The notes under the pieces: model-generated
What the model saw: the letters and a program-made list of their open reading frames with translations, nothing else
What the model was told of the DNA's origin: nothing
Database searches by the model: none
NCBI RefSeq assembly: GCF_001424165.1
Contig: NZ_LMOJ01000001.1
Location: 1,236,139-1,300,138 of the forward strand
Reading direction: 5' to 3'
Origin: Massilia sp. Leaf139
GTDB lineage: Bacteria > Pseudomonadota > Gammaproteobacteria > Burkholderiales > Burkholderiaceae_D
DNA: 64,000 nt
Shown: positions 41,980 through 50,471 of the stretch, piece after piece
Layout of the letters: each line of letters opens with the position of its first letter
Numbering within the stretch: the first letter of the stretch is position 1
Position numbers and translations under genes: made by a program

Positions 41980-41980
41980 T

Positions 41981-42280
41981 TTAGATAATGGCGAGCAGGA
42001 CTCCTTATGCACCTCATTCCCGTCATTTCTCCTTATTCCACACAGGTCAACGCTCACCCAAGCCGCACCATGCGCCACTTCCGTTTCCCCGCACTTAGGC
42101 TTCGCTTAATTCCATTTTTCACAAGCCCTCGCTGATCTATACTACGCGCATCTCGACCCGCGTCGGCCAGCCTTTGCCGCAAACAACCAGCCCAGTGAAA
42201 CTACCGACGCCTCCCTCCAGCGGGAATCTCTCTTCATGCCGTGCAGCCTCGCTGTCCACGGCGCAGTACAGGATCTGGCC
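41981..42280. other. Gap right of the provirus
   Basis: 300 bases between attR and the permease gene. No gene, hairpin or repeat is apparent. It should be the original chromosomal neighbour of dif, joined to about position 30488 before integration. Confidence 0.4.
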
Positions 42281-43351
42281 ATGACCGGTATGCGCTTTTC
42301 CAGTTTGCTTCTCCCGATCGCATTCGCCGTCGTCCTCGCGCTCCTGCTGCGGCACTTCCTCGGTTCGCTGGCCTGGGCTGCGCTGCTGGCGATTATCACC
42401 TGGCCGCTGCACCTGAGCTTGCTCGCGCGCGGCTGGCCGCGTGCGCTGTCCGCGAGCGTGCTGCTGGGCGTGCTGATCGTCAGCTTCGTCGGGCCCGCCA
42501 TCCTCCTGCTCGACACCCTGGGCAGCGAAGTCGCCGGTGTGCACCGCCTTGTCAGCGAGCTCAATGCCAGCGGCGTGCCGGTGCCGGGCTGGATCCCCGA
42601 TCTGCCCGTCATCGCCGCCTCGGCCCAGGAATGGTGGGAAAAGCACCTGGCCGTGCCCGGCGGCCTCAATACCCTGATCCAGACCACCGTCGGCGACTTC
42701 ATGCCGCACCTGACCGGTGCCGCGCGCAGCTGGGGCTCGACCATCCTGGCCAATGCGCTTTACCTGTTCCTCACGCTGCTGACCCTGTTCGTGCTCTACC
42801 TGCACGGCCCGACCGTGATCCGCCACGTCGACCAGACCGGCATGCGCCTGCTGCCGGCGCACTACGGCATGCTGCGGCGGGTGCTGCCGCTGTCGGTGCG
42901 CGGCACTGCGCTCGGGCTGTTCTCGATCGCGATCCTGGAAGGCATCGTGCTCGGCAGCGCCTACGCGATTGCAGGCGCGCCGGCGCCGGTGCTGCTGGGC
43001 GTGATCACCGGCTACCTGGCCCTGATTCCGGGCGGCGCGCCGCTCTCGTTCACCATGGTCTCGCTGCTGCTGCTGGGCCAGGGACATTCGGCGGCGGCGC
43101 TGGGTTTGTTCTTGTGGGGAACGGTCGAGCTGTTCCTGGTCGATAAATTCGTGCGCCCGAAACTCATCGGCCACAAGGTGAACCTGCCTTTCCTGGCCGT
43201 GCTGTTCGGCCTGCTCGGCGGCGTGTCTACCCTGGGCGTGATCGGCCTGTTCGTCGGCCCCTTCATCATGGCCGTCCTGTTCGTCTGGCTGCGCGGCGCC
43301 GATAGCATCGCCGACGACCAGCCAGCGGTGACGATCGTTCGCGTGGATTGA
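42281..43351 (+). CDS. AI-2E family transporter
   Basis: A 356-residue inner-membrane permease of the AI-2E/PerM family with about eight helices. Typical parts: early L-L-L-R-H-F-L-G-S-L-A-W-A-A-L-L-A-I-I-T-W-P-L, a large soluble loop around residues 100-150, L-G-V-I-T-G-Y-L-A-L-I-P-G-G-A-P, F-L-V-D-K-F-V-R-P-K-L-I-G, and L-G-V-I-G-L-F-V-G-P-F-I-M-A-V. Substrate of this subgroup is not established. ATG at 42281 has AGGA upstream; an ATG 45 bases earlier is possible. Confidence 0.88.
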   Translation: MTGMRFSSLLLPIAFAVVLALLLRHFLGSLAWAALLAIITWPLHLSLLARGWPRALSASVLLGVLIVSFVGPAILLLDTLGSEVAGVHRLVSELNASGVPVPGWIPDLPVIAASAQEWWEKHLAVPGGLNTLIQTTVGDFMPHLTGAARSWGSTILANALYLFLTLLTLFVLYLHGPTVIRHVDQTGMRLLPAHYGMLRRVLPLSVRGTALGLFSIAILEGIVLGSAYAIAGAPAPVLLGVITGYLALIPGGAPLSFTMVSLLLLGQGHSAAALGLFLWGTVELFLVDKFVRPKLIGHKVNLPFLAVLFGLLGGVSTLGVIGLFVGPFIMAVLFVWLRGADSIADDQPAVTIVRVD

Positions 43352-43474
43352 GCCAGCCCGCCCGTCGGATTGGTGGCGGCGCGCGTTTGAGCCGCATCAA
43401 CCGCGCATCCGGGGCGGGCGTCAGACTGGCTTCGCAGGCGTAGAGACGCGCCGCTGTCCCACGGAGGAGCCACC

Positions 43475-43912
43475 ATGTTCAAGCGCATCCTGTTACCGAC
43501 CGACGGATCCGAACTGTCTTCGCGCGCCGGGCTGGCGGGCGTGAGCTTCGCCAAGGAGGCCGGCGCGCAGGTGATCGGCATGACCGCCCTGCCCGGCTAT
43601 AAAACCTTCACGGCGAATGCCGACATGATCGAAAGCACCGAGGACGAATACCTGGCCGCCAGCGAGGCGCGCGCCGGCAAATGGCTGGCGGCCGTGAGCG
43701 ACGCGGCAAGGGACGCCGGCGTCGAGTGCGCCACGGTGCTGGTGCGCGCCGACGATCCGCACGAAGCCATCCTGCGCACGGCGCGTGACCGTGGCTGCGA
43801 CCTGATCGTGATGGCTTCGCACGGCCGGCGCGGCCTGGGTGGCCTGCTGCTGGGGAGCGAAACGCAGAAGGTGCTGGTGCACAGTTCGATCCCGGTGCTG
43901 GTCTACCGCTGA
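43475..43912 (+). CDS. Universal stress protein (UspA family)
   Basis: A 145-residue single-domain Usp: F-K-R-I-L-L-P-T-D-G-S-E-L-S at the N-terminus, and the ATP-binding signature I-V-M-A-S-H-G-R-R-G-L-G-G-L-L-L-G-S-E-T-Q-K-V-L near the end (G-x2-G-x9-G-S). Cytoplasmic stress protein. GGAGGAG precedes the ATG. Monocistronic by spacing. Confidence 0.93.
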   Translation: MFKRILLPTDGSELSSRAGLAGVSFAKEAGAQVIGMTALPGYKTFTANADMIESTEDEYLAASEARAGKWLAAVSDAARDAGVECATVLVRADDPHEAILRTARDRGCDLIVMASHGRRGLGGLLLGSETQKVLVHSSIPVLVYR

Positions 43913-43946
43913 GCTCAAGCAGGCCGGTGATGGTTCGCCGCGGAAT

Positions 43947-44846
43947 TTAAATCCAGTAGATGAAGACAGCCAGGCCCGCGATCAGCGCGACCTTGGTCAC
44001 CTTGTAGGCCGTGCCGTTCCAGGCTTTATAACGGCGCCGGTACCCGCCCATCACATGCGAAATGCGGAACAGCTTGCTCACCAGGCCGGTCTGGTCGCCG
44101 GTCTCGTTGGGCGAGCTGGCCGCCGTCATCATCGTGCGGCCGAGCCAGCGGTTGATGGCCGCCATCCAGCGCGTGCGCATCGGGCGCTCGATGTCGCAGA
44201 ACAGGATGATGCGGTCGCTGTCGCTGCCGTTGATGGCCCAGTGGATATAGGTTTCGTCGAAAATCACGCCTTCGCCGTCGCGCCAGCTATGACGCTCGCC
44301 GTCGACTTCGATGAAGCAGCGGTCGTCGTTCGGCGTGGCCAGGCCCAGGTGGTAGCGCATCGATCCGGCGAACGGGTCGCGGTGCGGGTTGAGCTTGGCG
44401 CCCGGCGGCAGTTCGGCAAACATCGCCGCCTTCACCGACGGGATCTTCTGCAGCAGCGCATGGGTCTGCGGACACAGGCGCGCCGCCGACGGGTGGCTGG
44501 CGTCGTACCACTTCAGGTAGAAGCGCTTCCAGCCGGTCTTGAAGAAGGAATTGAAGCCGGCGTCGTCGTTCTGTTCGGCCGCCTTGATCTTATTGAGCGC
44601 GATCAGGTTTTCTGCTTCGGCGCGGATGATCTGCCAGTTCGCCTGCAAGGGCGCCAGCTCGGCGAAATCACGAACAGGGATGTAGGGCGTGCTCGGCACC
44701 CGCGAGAACAGGTGCATGAAGATATTGATGGGCGCCATGAACGACGAATGGTCGAACAGCTGGCGGCCGAAAGGCAAGCGCACCTTGCCCCGGAAGTGAA
44801 TATGAAGAACCGCGAGGATATAAAAACCAACCAGCGCCCACTTCAT
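43947..44846 (-). CDS. lpxO: Lipid A 2-hydroxylase LpxO-like dioxygenase
   Basis: Fe(II)/2-oxoglutarate-dependent aspartyl/asparaginyl hydroxylase-fold enzyme that hydroxylates a secondary acyl chain of lipid A. 299 residues: an N-terminal membrane segment (A-L-V-G-F-Y-I-L-A-V-L), F-M-H-L-F-S-R-V-P, metal site L-N-P-H-R-D-P and Y-I-H-W-A-I-N, core R-Y-H-L-G-L-A-T-P, and a C-terminal hydrophobic segment. Follows the LpxO layout throughout. The outer-membrane modification role is family knowledge. Confidence 0.88.
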   Translation of the reverse strand: MKWALVGFYILAVLHIHFRGKVRLPFGRQLFDHSSFMAPINIFMHLFSRVPSTPYIPVRDFAELAPLQANWQIIRAEAENLIALNKIKAAEQNDDAGFNSFFKTGWKRFYLKWYDASHPSAARLCPQTHALLQKIPSVKAAMFAELPPGAKLNPHRDPFAGSMRYHLGLATPNDDRCFIEVDGERHSWRDGEGVIFDETYIHWAINGSDSDRIILFCDIERPMRTRWMAAINRWLGRTMMTAASSPNETGDQTGLVSKLFRISHVMGGYRRRYKAWNGTAYKVTKVALIAGLAVFIYWI

Positions 44847-45024
44847 CTTTCCCCCAGCCTGGCCTGCGTGGCCAGCATCAACTTAAACAAGGGCGCAAGA
44901 ATAGCATATCCACCAGGCGTCCGTTGGAGGCCCGGTGAAAACGGCGTCGCTCGTTGCGTGCATGCCGACGCTTGCACGCCGGCGTGCGTCCGCCGCCGCA
45001 AATGCGGATGAAGCGTACGCTCTT

Positions 45025-45249
45025 TTAGTGGAGCGCCGTCATCGCATAGCCCTTTTCGGCAAGCTGGCCTGTCAGGTTGTCGATCTCGTAGTCGGGCAGC
45101 TGATCGGCATTGTCGTCGATCTCGAAGGCGCGGGCCTCCACTTCCCAGTCGGTATTGGTTGCTTCTTCGGGGATGTTGCGGGCTTCCGGCACGGCCAAGT
45201 AGGAGAACTTGCCGTCGCTTTCGGCTCTGCGGTAAATGTCCAGGCGCAT
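45025..45249 (-). CDS. Small conserved-looking hypothetical protein
   Basis: 74 residues starting M-R-L-D-I-Y-R-R, with K-F-S-Y-L-A-V-P-E and an acidic second half (A-F-E-I-D-D-N-A-D-Q-L-P-D-Y-E-I-D). AAGGAAA before the ATG supports translation. Soluble, alpha/beta. I believe similar short proteins are common in Oxalobacteraceae but cannot name a function. Confidence 0.65.
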   Translation of the reverse strand: MRLDIYRRAESDGKFSYLAVPEARNIPEEATNTDWEVEARAFEIDDNADQLPDYEIDNLTGQLAEKGYAMTALH

Positions 45250-45371
45250 AATCGTTTCCTTACAGTGAAAAAGCGCGCTTTCGGATGAAAGCGTACGGCT
45301 CCACAGTAGGCGGTTCCGTTCGGGGCGTCTGTTAATTGCCCCACACTCTGCCGGACAGAGCCACCGGCTTC

Positions 45372-45572
45372 TCAGCGCCCCGGCGACAAGCCCAGCACGC
45401 GCGCCGGCAGCATCAGCACCGCGCGCAGCAGGCTGAAGACGGCGTTGACGCCGATGCCCAGCAGCCGCAACGGCAGCAGGATCAGCCAGACGACGGGATA
45501 CAGCACCAGCGCCAGCAGGGCGAGCGGCCAGCACAGGAAGAGAAGCAATAGCCACAGCAGGAATCCGAACAT
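45372..45572 (-). CDS. Small hydrophobic membrane protein
   Basis: 66 residues with two to three hydrophobic stretches (F-L-L-W-L-L-L-L-F-L-C-W-P-L-A-L-L-A-L-V-L and L-L-R-A-V-L-M-L-P). GGAGCG upstream fixes the ATG at 45572; a longer in-frame extension is Pro/Arg-rich and unlikely. No function known. Confidence 0.6.
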   Translation of the reverse strand: MFGFLLWLLLLFLCWPLALLALVLYPVVWLILLPLRLLGIGVNAVFSLLRAVLMLPARVLGLSPGR

Positions 45573-45716
45573 CGGTCGCTCCAGGTCAGGATGTGAAGCG
45601 AGTGTAAGGCGCGGCCGGCAGGCAGGCGGGTGGAATGCGACGAATGGCAGGCTGGCGCGGCCAAGCTGCAAAATAGCGGGACGAACCAGGCCGGGCGGCC
45701 TGGTACGGGGAGCTTC

Positions 45717-46649
45717 TTACGCGAACTCGACGGTACGCACGGCCACCGGGCGTGGCGCTTCCACCGCGTCGAAGGCGATGCTGGCGCGGATCGCGGCTTG
45801 CAGGCTCGGAATCGAGGCGCCGGCGCGGTACTGGAAGGATACGTTGACCACGTCGCCCGCCACCACGTCCAGGGGCTTGGCCAGCGGCAGCGTCATGTAA
45901 TGGTTCAGCCAGTCGATCGTGCTGCCGCGCTCTTCCACGATGGAGAGTACGTTCTTGGTCACGAAGCGCAGGGCATTCAGTTCACCGTCCTGCTCGACGG
46001 TGAAGCTGCCGTGCCAGGCGATCAGGCTGTCGACGGGTTCGGCAAAATCGAGCACGCTGTAGACGGCCGGCTGGGCCAGCTCGACCGTGCCCGGATAAGC
46101 GACGGCGGTATCCTGGAACTGCACGATGGGCGCGTGGTAGCCGTGGAAATTGTAGTCCTGCTGCAGCGGCTGCACCGCCATCACGACCGCTTCCGGCATG
46201 AAGATGGGCAGCGGGCCGCCGAAACGCGCGAGGTAACGCTGCTTGAAAGCTTCGATGACGGCCACCTGCTTCTCGCGCAGCATGGCGACGTGGATCATTT
46301 CGCAGATGACGACGTCGACCGGTTCCGGCGGCAGATAGTCGAACGCATCGGCGTGGATCACCTCGACCTTGTGGCCGTTCGGGTTCTTCGCCAGGAAGCG
46401 GCGCGCCTCCTGCACCAGATCCGGATTGAATTCGACGCAATACACTTGATCGGCTTGCTGGGCCGCGAAGAAGGACAGCACGCCGGTACCGCCGCCCAGT
46501 TCGAGCACCTTCATGCCGGGACGCACCGCGTGCGCGATGGCGGCCTGGAAGGCGCCCATCCGGTTCTGATCCATCAGCATGTTGTGGTGGTAGTGCACCG
46601 GGATGAATTGGCCGAGATAGCAGCTTTCGATTTCGCGTTCGTTCAGCAT
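45717..46649 (-). CDS. PRMT-like class I SAM methyltransferase
   Basis: 310 residues. SAM site V-L-E-L-G-G-G-T-G-V-L-S-F-F-A-A, post-I acidic Y-C-V-E-F-N, double-E region V-V-I-C-E-M-I-H-V-A-M-L-R-E as in protein arginine methyltransferases, and a beta-barrel C-terminal domain (W-H-G-S-F-T-V, D-W-L-N-H-Y-M). Bacterial members act on unknown proteins or small molecules. The start at 46649 is behind GGAGG. Confidence 0.85.
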   Translation of the reverse strand: MLNEREIESCYLGQFIPVHYHHNMLMDQNRMGAFQAAIAHAVRPGMKVLELGGGTGVLSFFAAQQADQVYCVEFNPDLVQEARRFLAKNPNGHKVEVIHADAFDYLPPEPVDVVICEMIHVAMLREKQVAVIEAFKQRYLARFGGPLPIFMPEAVVMAVQPLQQDYNFHGYHAPIVQFQDTAVAYPGTVELAQPAVYSVLDFAEPVDSLIAWHGSFTVEQDGELNALRFVTKNVLSIVEERGSTIDWLNHYMTLPLAKPLDVVAGDVVNVSFQYRAGASIPSLQAAIRASIAFDAVEAPRPVAVRTVEFA

Positions 46650-46804
46650 GGATTTCCTCCGTGAGCGGCACAGGTTTCTGTATCGCAATATTTGATTCGG
46701 TGCCGAGATTATCGGCTGCGCCGCCGCTTGTCGATCAGGGGAGGAAAGACGGGATTACCCGCCAGTTCGGGCGACGCGCGTGTCGGACTCCGTGGAGCCG
46801 GGCG

Positions 46805-46832
46805 AAAAAAAACCGGCCTGGAAGGGCCGGCC
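46805..46832 (-). terminator. Terminator of the ankyrin gene
   Basis: Minus strand: GGCCGGCCCTTCCAGGCCGG followed by eight T, 20 bases after the ankyrin stop. Confidence 0.85.
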
Positions 46833-46851
46833 GCTCATCGGTGCGGAACGT

Positions 46852-47529
46852 TCAGCCGCCCTGTTCGAGCGCCCTGGCCACGCGCGGCTTGCCGGCGCGC
46901 TCGGCCAGCTGAACGGCGGTGAGGCCCTCGGTATTCTTGCGCAGGCGGTCGGCGCCATGGGCGATCAGCACCAGGGCGGTGCCGTCGTGCCCTTCGCGCG
47001 CGGCCATCATCATCGGCGTGTAGCCGCCGCTGGCCTTGGGCGAGACGGCATCGACCTTCGCGCCGCGCGCGAGCAGCAGTCGCACGATCTCGTCGTCGCC
47101 GGCTGCCGCCGCGTAATGCAGCGCCGTCCAGCCCGGCCGGTTGACGGCCGCGCCGCGCGCCAGCAGGGCTTCCACCGCCGGCCGGTTGCGTTTGAAGGCG
47201 GCCATCATCAGTGCCGTGTTGCCGTTGGCCGCCTGCGTTTCCGGATTGGTGCCCGGATGATCGAGGAAGACCCGGAACACCGCCATCGCATCCTCGCGCA
47301 GGGCCTGCACAATGCCGGGCTCGCCTCCGATCGGATTGATCTGGTTGGCGTTGACCACCGTGCCGATCATCGCCTTGACCGTGCGCGCGTCGTCGATCTG
47401 CACTGCGCGGAAGAAGGTGGTCAGCTGGGATGGATCGGGCGCCGTCGGCGCCGCCGCGTGAGCGATGCCGCCCACCAGGCCGAAGGCGAAGACGAGACTG
47501 CGAAGACTGCTGCGGCGCCGTGGATCCAT
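46852..47529 (-). CDS. Secreted ankyrin-repeat protein
   Basis: 225 residues: signal peptide (1-26, ending A-H-A-A-A), then four to five ankyrin repeats, for example N-G-N-T-A-L-M-M-A-A-F-K-R-N-R-P-A-V-E-A-L-L-A-R-G-A, W-T-A-L-H-Y-A-A-A-A-G-D-D-E-I-V-R-L-L-L-A-R-G-A and Y-T-P-M-M-M-A-A-R-E-G. Periplasmic protein-protein interaction role presumed. It starts one base after the tatD stop, so it belongs to that transcript. Confidence 0.88.
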   Translation of the reverse strand: MDPRRRSSLRSLVFAFGLVGGIAHAAAPTAPDPSQLTTFFRAVQIDDARTVKAMIGTVVNANQINPIGGEPGIVQALREDAMAVFRVFLDHPGTNPETQAANGNTALMMAAFKRNRPAVEALLARGAAVNRPGWTALHYAAAAGDDEIVRLLLARGAKVDAVSPKASGGYTPMMMAAREGHDGTALVLIAHGADRLRKNTEGLTAVQLAERAGKPRVARALEQGG

Positions 47530-47530
47530 G

Positions 47531-48313
47531 TCAGGCCTTTGCGTGCTGGAACAGGTTGAAGAAATTCTCCGTCGTGCGGTCGGCCACCTCGCGCAGCGGC
47601 ACTTCCTTCAGAGTGGCGATGTATTCCGCCACATGCGCGACATAACCCGGCTCGTTCATCTTGCCGCGGAAAGGCACCGGCGCCAGATAGGGCGAATCCG
47701 TCTCGATCAGGATGCGATCGAGCGGCACCGCCCGCGCCACCGCCTGCAGGTCTTTCGCGCTCTTGAAAGTGAAGATGCCGGAGAAGGAAATATAGAAACC
47801 CATCTCGATTGCCGCCTCGGCCACTTCGAGCGACTCGGTAAAGCAATGCATCACGCCGGCCACGCCGCCGTCCTGCGTTCCCGCGCCCTCTTCGCGCATG
47901 ATGCGGATCGTATCCGCACTGGCCGCGCGGGTGTGGATGATCAGCGGTTTGCGGGTCTCGCGCGAGGCGCGGATGTGCGTGCGAAAACGCTCGCGCTGCC
48001 ATTCGAGGTCGCCTTCGAGGCGGTAGTAATCCAGGCCGGTCTCGCCGATGGCGACGATCTTCGGATGCTCAGCCAGTTCGACCAGCTGCGCAACCGTTGG
48101 TTCCAGCGTGTCTTCATAGTCGGGATGGACGCCGACCGAGGCATAAATGTGGGGATATTGCTCGGCCAGGGCGAGCACCGAGGGAAAGTCGGGCAGGTCG
48201 ACCGACACGCACAGGGCGTGGGTGACGCGGTTCTCGGCCATCTTGGCGAGCACCTCCGGCATCCGGCTCGCGAGCTCGGGGAAATTGATGTGGCAGTGGG
48301 AATCGATGTACAT
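47531..48313 (-). CDS. tatD: TatD-family metal-dependent DNase
   Basis: 260-residue TIM-barrel hydrolase: Y-I-D-S-H-C-H-I-N-F (first metal site), V-G-V-H-P-D-Y, A-I-G-E-T-G-L-D-Y-Y, I-I-H-T-R-A, M-H-C-F-T-E, F-Y-I-S-F-S-G-I and I-E-T-D-S-P-Y-L-A-P-V-P. These are the TatD/YcfH signatures. Closest to YcfH by place (tmk-holB-pilZ-tatD order). The ATG at 48313 begins at the family N-terminus. Confidence 0.95.
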   Translation of the reverse strand: MYIDSHCHINFPELASRMPEVLAKMAENRVTHALCVSVDLPDFPSVLALAEQYPHIYASVGVHPDYEDTLEPTVAQLVELAEHPKIVAIGETGLDYYRLEGDLEWQRERFRTHIRASRETRKPLIIHTRAASADTIRIMREEGAGTQDGGVAGVMHCFTESLEVAEAAIEMGFYISFSGIFTFKSAKDLQAVARAVPLDRILIETDSPYLAPVPFRGKMNEPGYVAHVAEYIATLKEVPLREVADRTTENFFNLFQHAKA

Positions 48314-48405
48314 GCCGGTATTGTACGGGGAGCGGCGACCTCGCGTCACGCGGGGCGGATACGTGGCCACAGCCGTAGGCAACGCGGTTCATTTGTCGAA
48401 ACCCG

Positions 48406-48502
48406 CGGGCATGCCCGCGCGTTCACCGCCCGATCAATCGACGACGCGGCGTCCGAGAACGATCACTCGTAGGGTGGGCTCACCGAGCCCACGCGTTCAC
48501 CG
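48406..48502. repeat. REP-like elements and duplicated GNAT 3' end
   Basis: Two REP-like hairpins, GCGGGCATGCCCGC with tail GCGTTCACC (48406-48427) and GTAGGGTGGGCTCACCGAGC with tail CCACGCGTTCACC (48469-48502). Each is followed by the same 30 bases (48419-48448 and 48493-48522). The second copy is the 3' end of the GNAT gene; the first reads V-I-V-L-G-R-R-V-V-D-stop on the minus strand, a diverged form of the same protein end. Confidence 0.75.
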
Positions 48503-48507
48503 CCCGA

Positions 48508-49029
48508 TCAATCGACGACGCGCTTGCCCAGGATAATCAGGTCGCGCTCGATCCCATCCAGATTCGCCACCCGCGGAAAATTCGCCCAGGTCTCGAACCC
48601 GAACTTGCGGAACAGCGCCAGGCTCGGCACGTTGTGTCCGAAGATAAATCCGAGCAGGGTATGCACCTTGATCCGCGGCGCGAAGGCGATCGCCTGTTCC
48701 AGGCAGTAGCGTCCCAGCCCACGGCCGCGCCATTCCTCGTCGATATAGATCGACAGCTCGGCCGTGCCGGAGTACGCCGGGCGGCCGTAGAAATTCGAGT
48801 AGGACATCCAGCCGATCACGGCCGGCGCGTCGGACACGTCGTTGACATCGTGGATCACCCACAGCGGCCGGCGTTCGGGCGTGTGTTCGGCGAACCAGGC
48901 TTCGCGCGAAGCGACGCTCACCGGTTCGGTGTCGGCGGTGACTTCGCGCGAGGCGATGGTCGAATTGTAGATGTCGACGATGACGGGCAGATCATCGCGG
49001 CGGGCAAGGCGGTGTACGTAGGACGGCAT
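48508..49029 (-). CDS. GNAT acetyltransferase (PAT/phosphinothricin type)
   Basis: 173 residues: I-Y-N-S-T-I-A-S-R-E-V-T-A-D-T-E-P-V near the start, W-M-S-Y-S-N-F-Y-G-R-P-A-Y, acetyl-CoA loop D-E-E-W-R-G-R-G-L-G-R-Y, and G-H-N-V-P-S-L-A-L-F-R-K-F-G-F-E. This is the layout of phosphinothricin/methionine-sulfoximine N-acetyltransferases; true substrate unknown. Confidence 0.85.
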   Translation of the reverse strand: MPSYVHRLARRDDLPVIVDIYNSTIASREVTADTEPVSVASREAWFAEHTPERRPLWVIHDVNDVSDAPAVIGWMSYSNFYGRPAYSGTAELSIYIDEEWRGRGLGRYCLEQAIAFAPRIKVHTLLGFIFGHNVPSLALFRKFGFETWANFPRVANLDGIERDLIILGKRVVD

Positions 49030-49044
49030 GGAGATGAAGGGTGA

Positions 49045-49422
49045 TTACAGGGTATGCGTGGCGCGCGAGGAACGCAGCGCCGCGCCCAGGATTTCTTCGA
49101 TACGGGCCTTGGCGCGCTGGCCAGTCTCGTCGGCCGGGAAGTGCACGCCGATGCCTTGCGCCTTGCTGTTGTTGGCGCCGGCCGGCGTGAGCCAGGCGAC
49201 CTTGCCCGCGATCGGGTATTTGTTCGGGTCGTCCATCAGCGACAGGATCAGGTAGACCTCGTCGCCGAGTTTATACGGCTTGTTGGTGGGCACGAACATG
49301 CCGCCGTTCTTCAGGAAAGGCATGTAGGCCGCGTACAAGGCCGCTTTTTCCTTGATCGCCAGCGACAGTACCGACGGCCGCGGCACCAGCGAAGCGTTCG
49401 GGTCGGTGGTATTGCCGGTCAT
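49045..49422 (-). CDS. pilZ: Type IV pilus PilZ-domain protein
   Basis: 125 residues: S-V-L-S-L-A-I-K-E-K-A-A-L-Y-A-A-Y-M-P-F-L-K-N-G-G-M-F-V-P-T, L-G-D-E-V-Y-L-I-L-S-L, G-K-V-A-W-L-T-P, G-I-G-V-H-F. It follows the non-c-di-GMP-binding PilZ of pilus assembly: the R-x3-R motif is missing. AAAGGA before the ATG at 49422. Placement after holB and tmk is the standard arrangement in this group. Confidence 0.9.
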   Translation of the reverse strand: MTGNTTDPNASLVPRPSVLSLAIKEKAALYAAYMPFLKNGGMFVPTNKPYKLGDEVYLILSLMDDPNKYPIAGKVAWLTPAGANNSKAQGIGVHFPADETGQRAKARIEEILGAALRSSRATHTL

Positions 49423-49432
49423 GTCCATCCTT

Positions 49433-50458
49433 TCAAGCGGCGCCGCAGCAGGCCGCATAGTCCAGCAGCATGTCCTCGACGAAGAGCTTGGCGGACAAGG
49501 GATGATCCGCCACCGCGCGCCGTTCGTTCGTGGACTTGATTGCACGTAACAGGTTCGCAGTGTGCACGTTGCCGGCCAAGGCTGCAAGTTCCTTCTGGTA
49601 GCGCGGATAGTAGCGCACCGTGCCTGCCAGCTTGCTCGACAGGAGGTCGTAGAGCCAGCGCTGCTGCCAGGAGACCAGCGACGAGAGCGGCGTCTTGCTC
49701 AGCTTGTCGGCCTGGCGCAGCGCCGATTCGACGTTGGGCCGGGCCAGGAAACCGAGCAGGGTATCGAGTTCCTCGCGGCTGCCGCCCTGGGCCTTGTCGA
49801 GCGCCGCCAATGGCGCGCCGCCCTCCTCGCGCAGCCAGCTGTCGGCGTCGTTCACGCCCTCCGCCTGCAGCCAGGCCAGCGCGGCGGCGTGATCCGGCAT
49901 CGGCAGCCCGAACTTGCGGCAGCGCGACAGGATGGTGGGCAGCAGGCGATCCAGGCTGTTCGAGGCGAGCAAAAAAACGGTGCCCGGCGGCGGCTCTTCC
50001 AGCGTCTTCAGGAGCGCATTCGAGGACGGCATATTCAGCGCCTCGGCCGGATACAGCACCACCACGCGCAAGCCCTGGCGGTGGGTCGAGATGTTCATGA
50101 AGTCGGCCAGGGCGCGGATCTGCTCGATCTTGATCTCTTTCGAGGGCGCCTTGCTGGCTTTCGCCTTCTTGTCCTCGCCGCCTTCCTCGCCCTCGCCCGC
50201 CGGCTCGTCTTCCAGCGCTTCCGGACGCACCCGGCGATAGTCGGGGTGGTTGTGCTGGACGAACCAGCCGCAGGAAGCGCAGGCGCCGCAGGCCTGGCCA
50301 CCCGGCTGGACGTTCTCGCACAGCAGGGCCTGGGCGAAGGCTTCGATGAAGTCGGCCTTGCCGATGCCGGCCGGGCCGTGGAACAGGATCGCGTGCGGCA
50401 TGCGCTCGCGCATCGCCTGGAGCTGCGTCCAGGCGGTTTGCTGCCAGGGGTAGATCAT
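49433..50458 (-). CDS. holB: DNA polymerase III subunit delta'
   Basis: Clamp-loader subunit of 341 residues: P-W-Q-Q-T-A-W-T-Q-L at the start, P-loop-like G-P-A-G-I-G-K-A-D-F, zinc module C...C-G-A-C-A-S-C, L-Y-P-A-E-A-L-N-M-P-S-S-N-A-L-L-K-T-L-E-E-P-P (SRC-type region), L-P-T-I-L-S-R-C. A highly charged insert (E-G-E-E-G-G-E-D-K-K-A-K) near residue 100 is unusual. Downstream of tmk. Confidence 0.95.
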   Translation of the reverse strand: MIYPWQQTAWTQLQAMRERMPHAILFHGPAGIGKADFIEAFAQALLCENVQPGGQACGACASCGWFVQHNHPDYRRVRPEALEDEPAGEGEEGGEDKKAKASKAPSKEIKIEQIRALADFMNISTHRQGLRVVVLYPAEALNMPSSNALLKTLEEPPPGTVFLLASNSLDRLLPTILSRCRKFGLPMPDHAAALAWLQAEGVNDADSWLREEGGAPLAALDKAQGGSREELDTLLGFLARPNVESALRQADKLSKTPLSSLVSWQQRWLYDLLSSKLAGTVRYYPRYQKELAALAGNVHTANLLRAIKSTNERRAVADHPLSAKLFVEDMLLDYAACCGAA

Positions 50459-50471
50459 TTTAATACTCGCG

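Larger units (their letters stand above)
30499..41980. mobile_element. Corticovirus (PM2)-like provirus integrated at dif
   Basis: An 11.48-kb element between 18-bp direct repeats (TATAGATTATGCGAAGTT). One long leftward gene array encodes replication (HUH Rep), packaging ATPase, major capsid protein, small membrane proteins, lysozyme and holin candidate; only the repressor at the right end and a small HTH protein at the left end read rightward. No tail, terminase or portal genes are present, and no integrase. Capsid protein, ATPase, size (PM2 is about 10 kb) and the many one-helix proteins point to a tailless icosahedral virus with an internal membrane. Base composition is visibly lower in GC than the flanks. 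Confidence 0.85.

Noticed and set aside
30499-41980. Provirus as a filamentous (Inoviridae) phage
   Set aside because: dif integration and small HTH proteins fit, but there is a 278-residue PM2-like capsid protein, a lysozyme and no pIII/pVIII-type coat genes; the ATPase lacks the Zot membrane helix.
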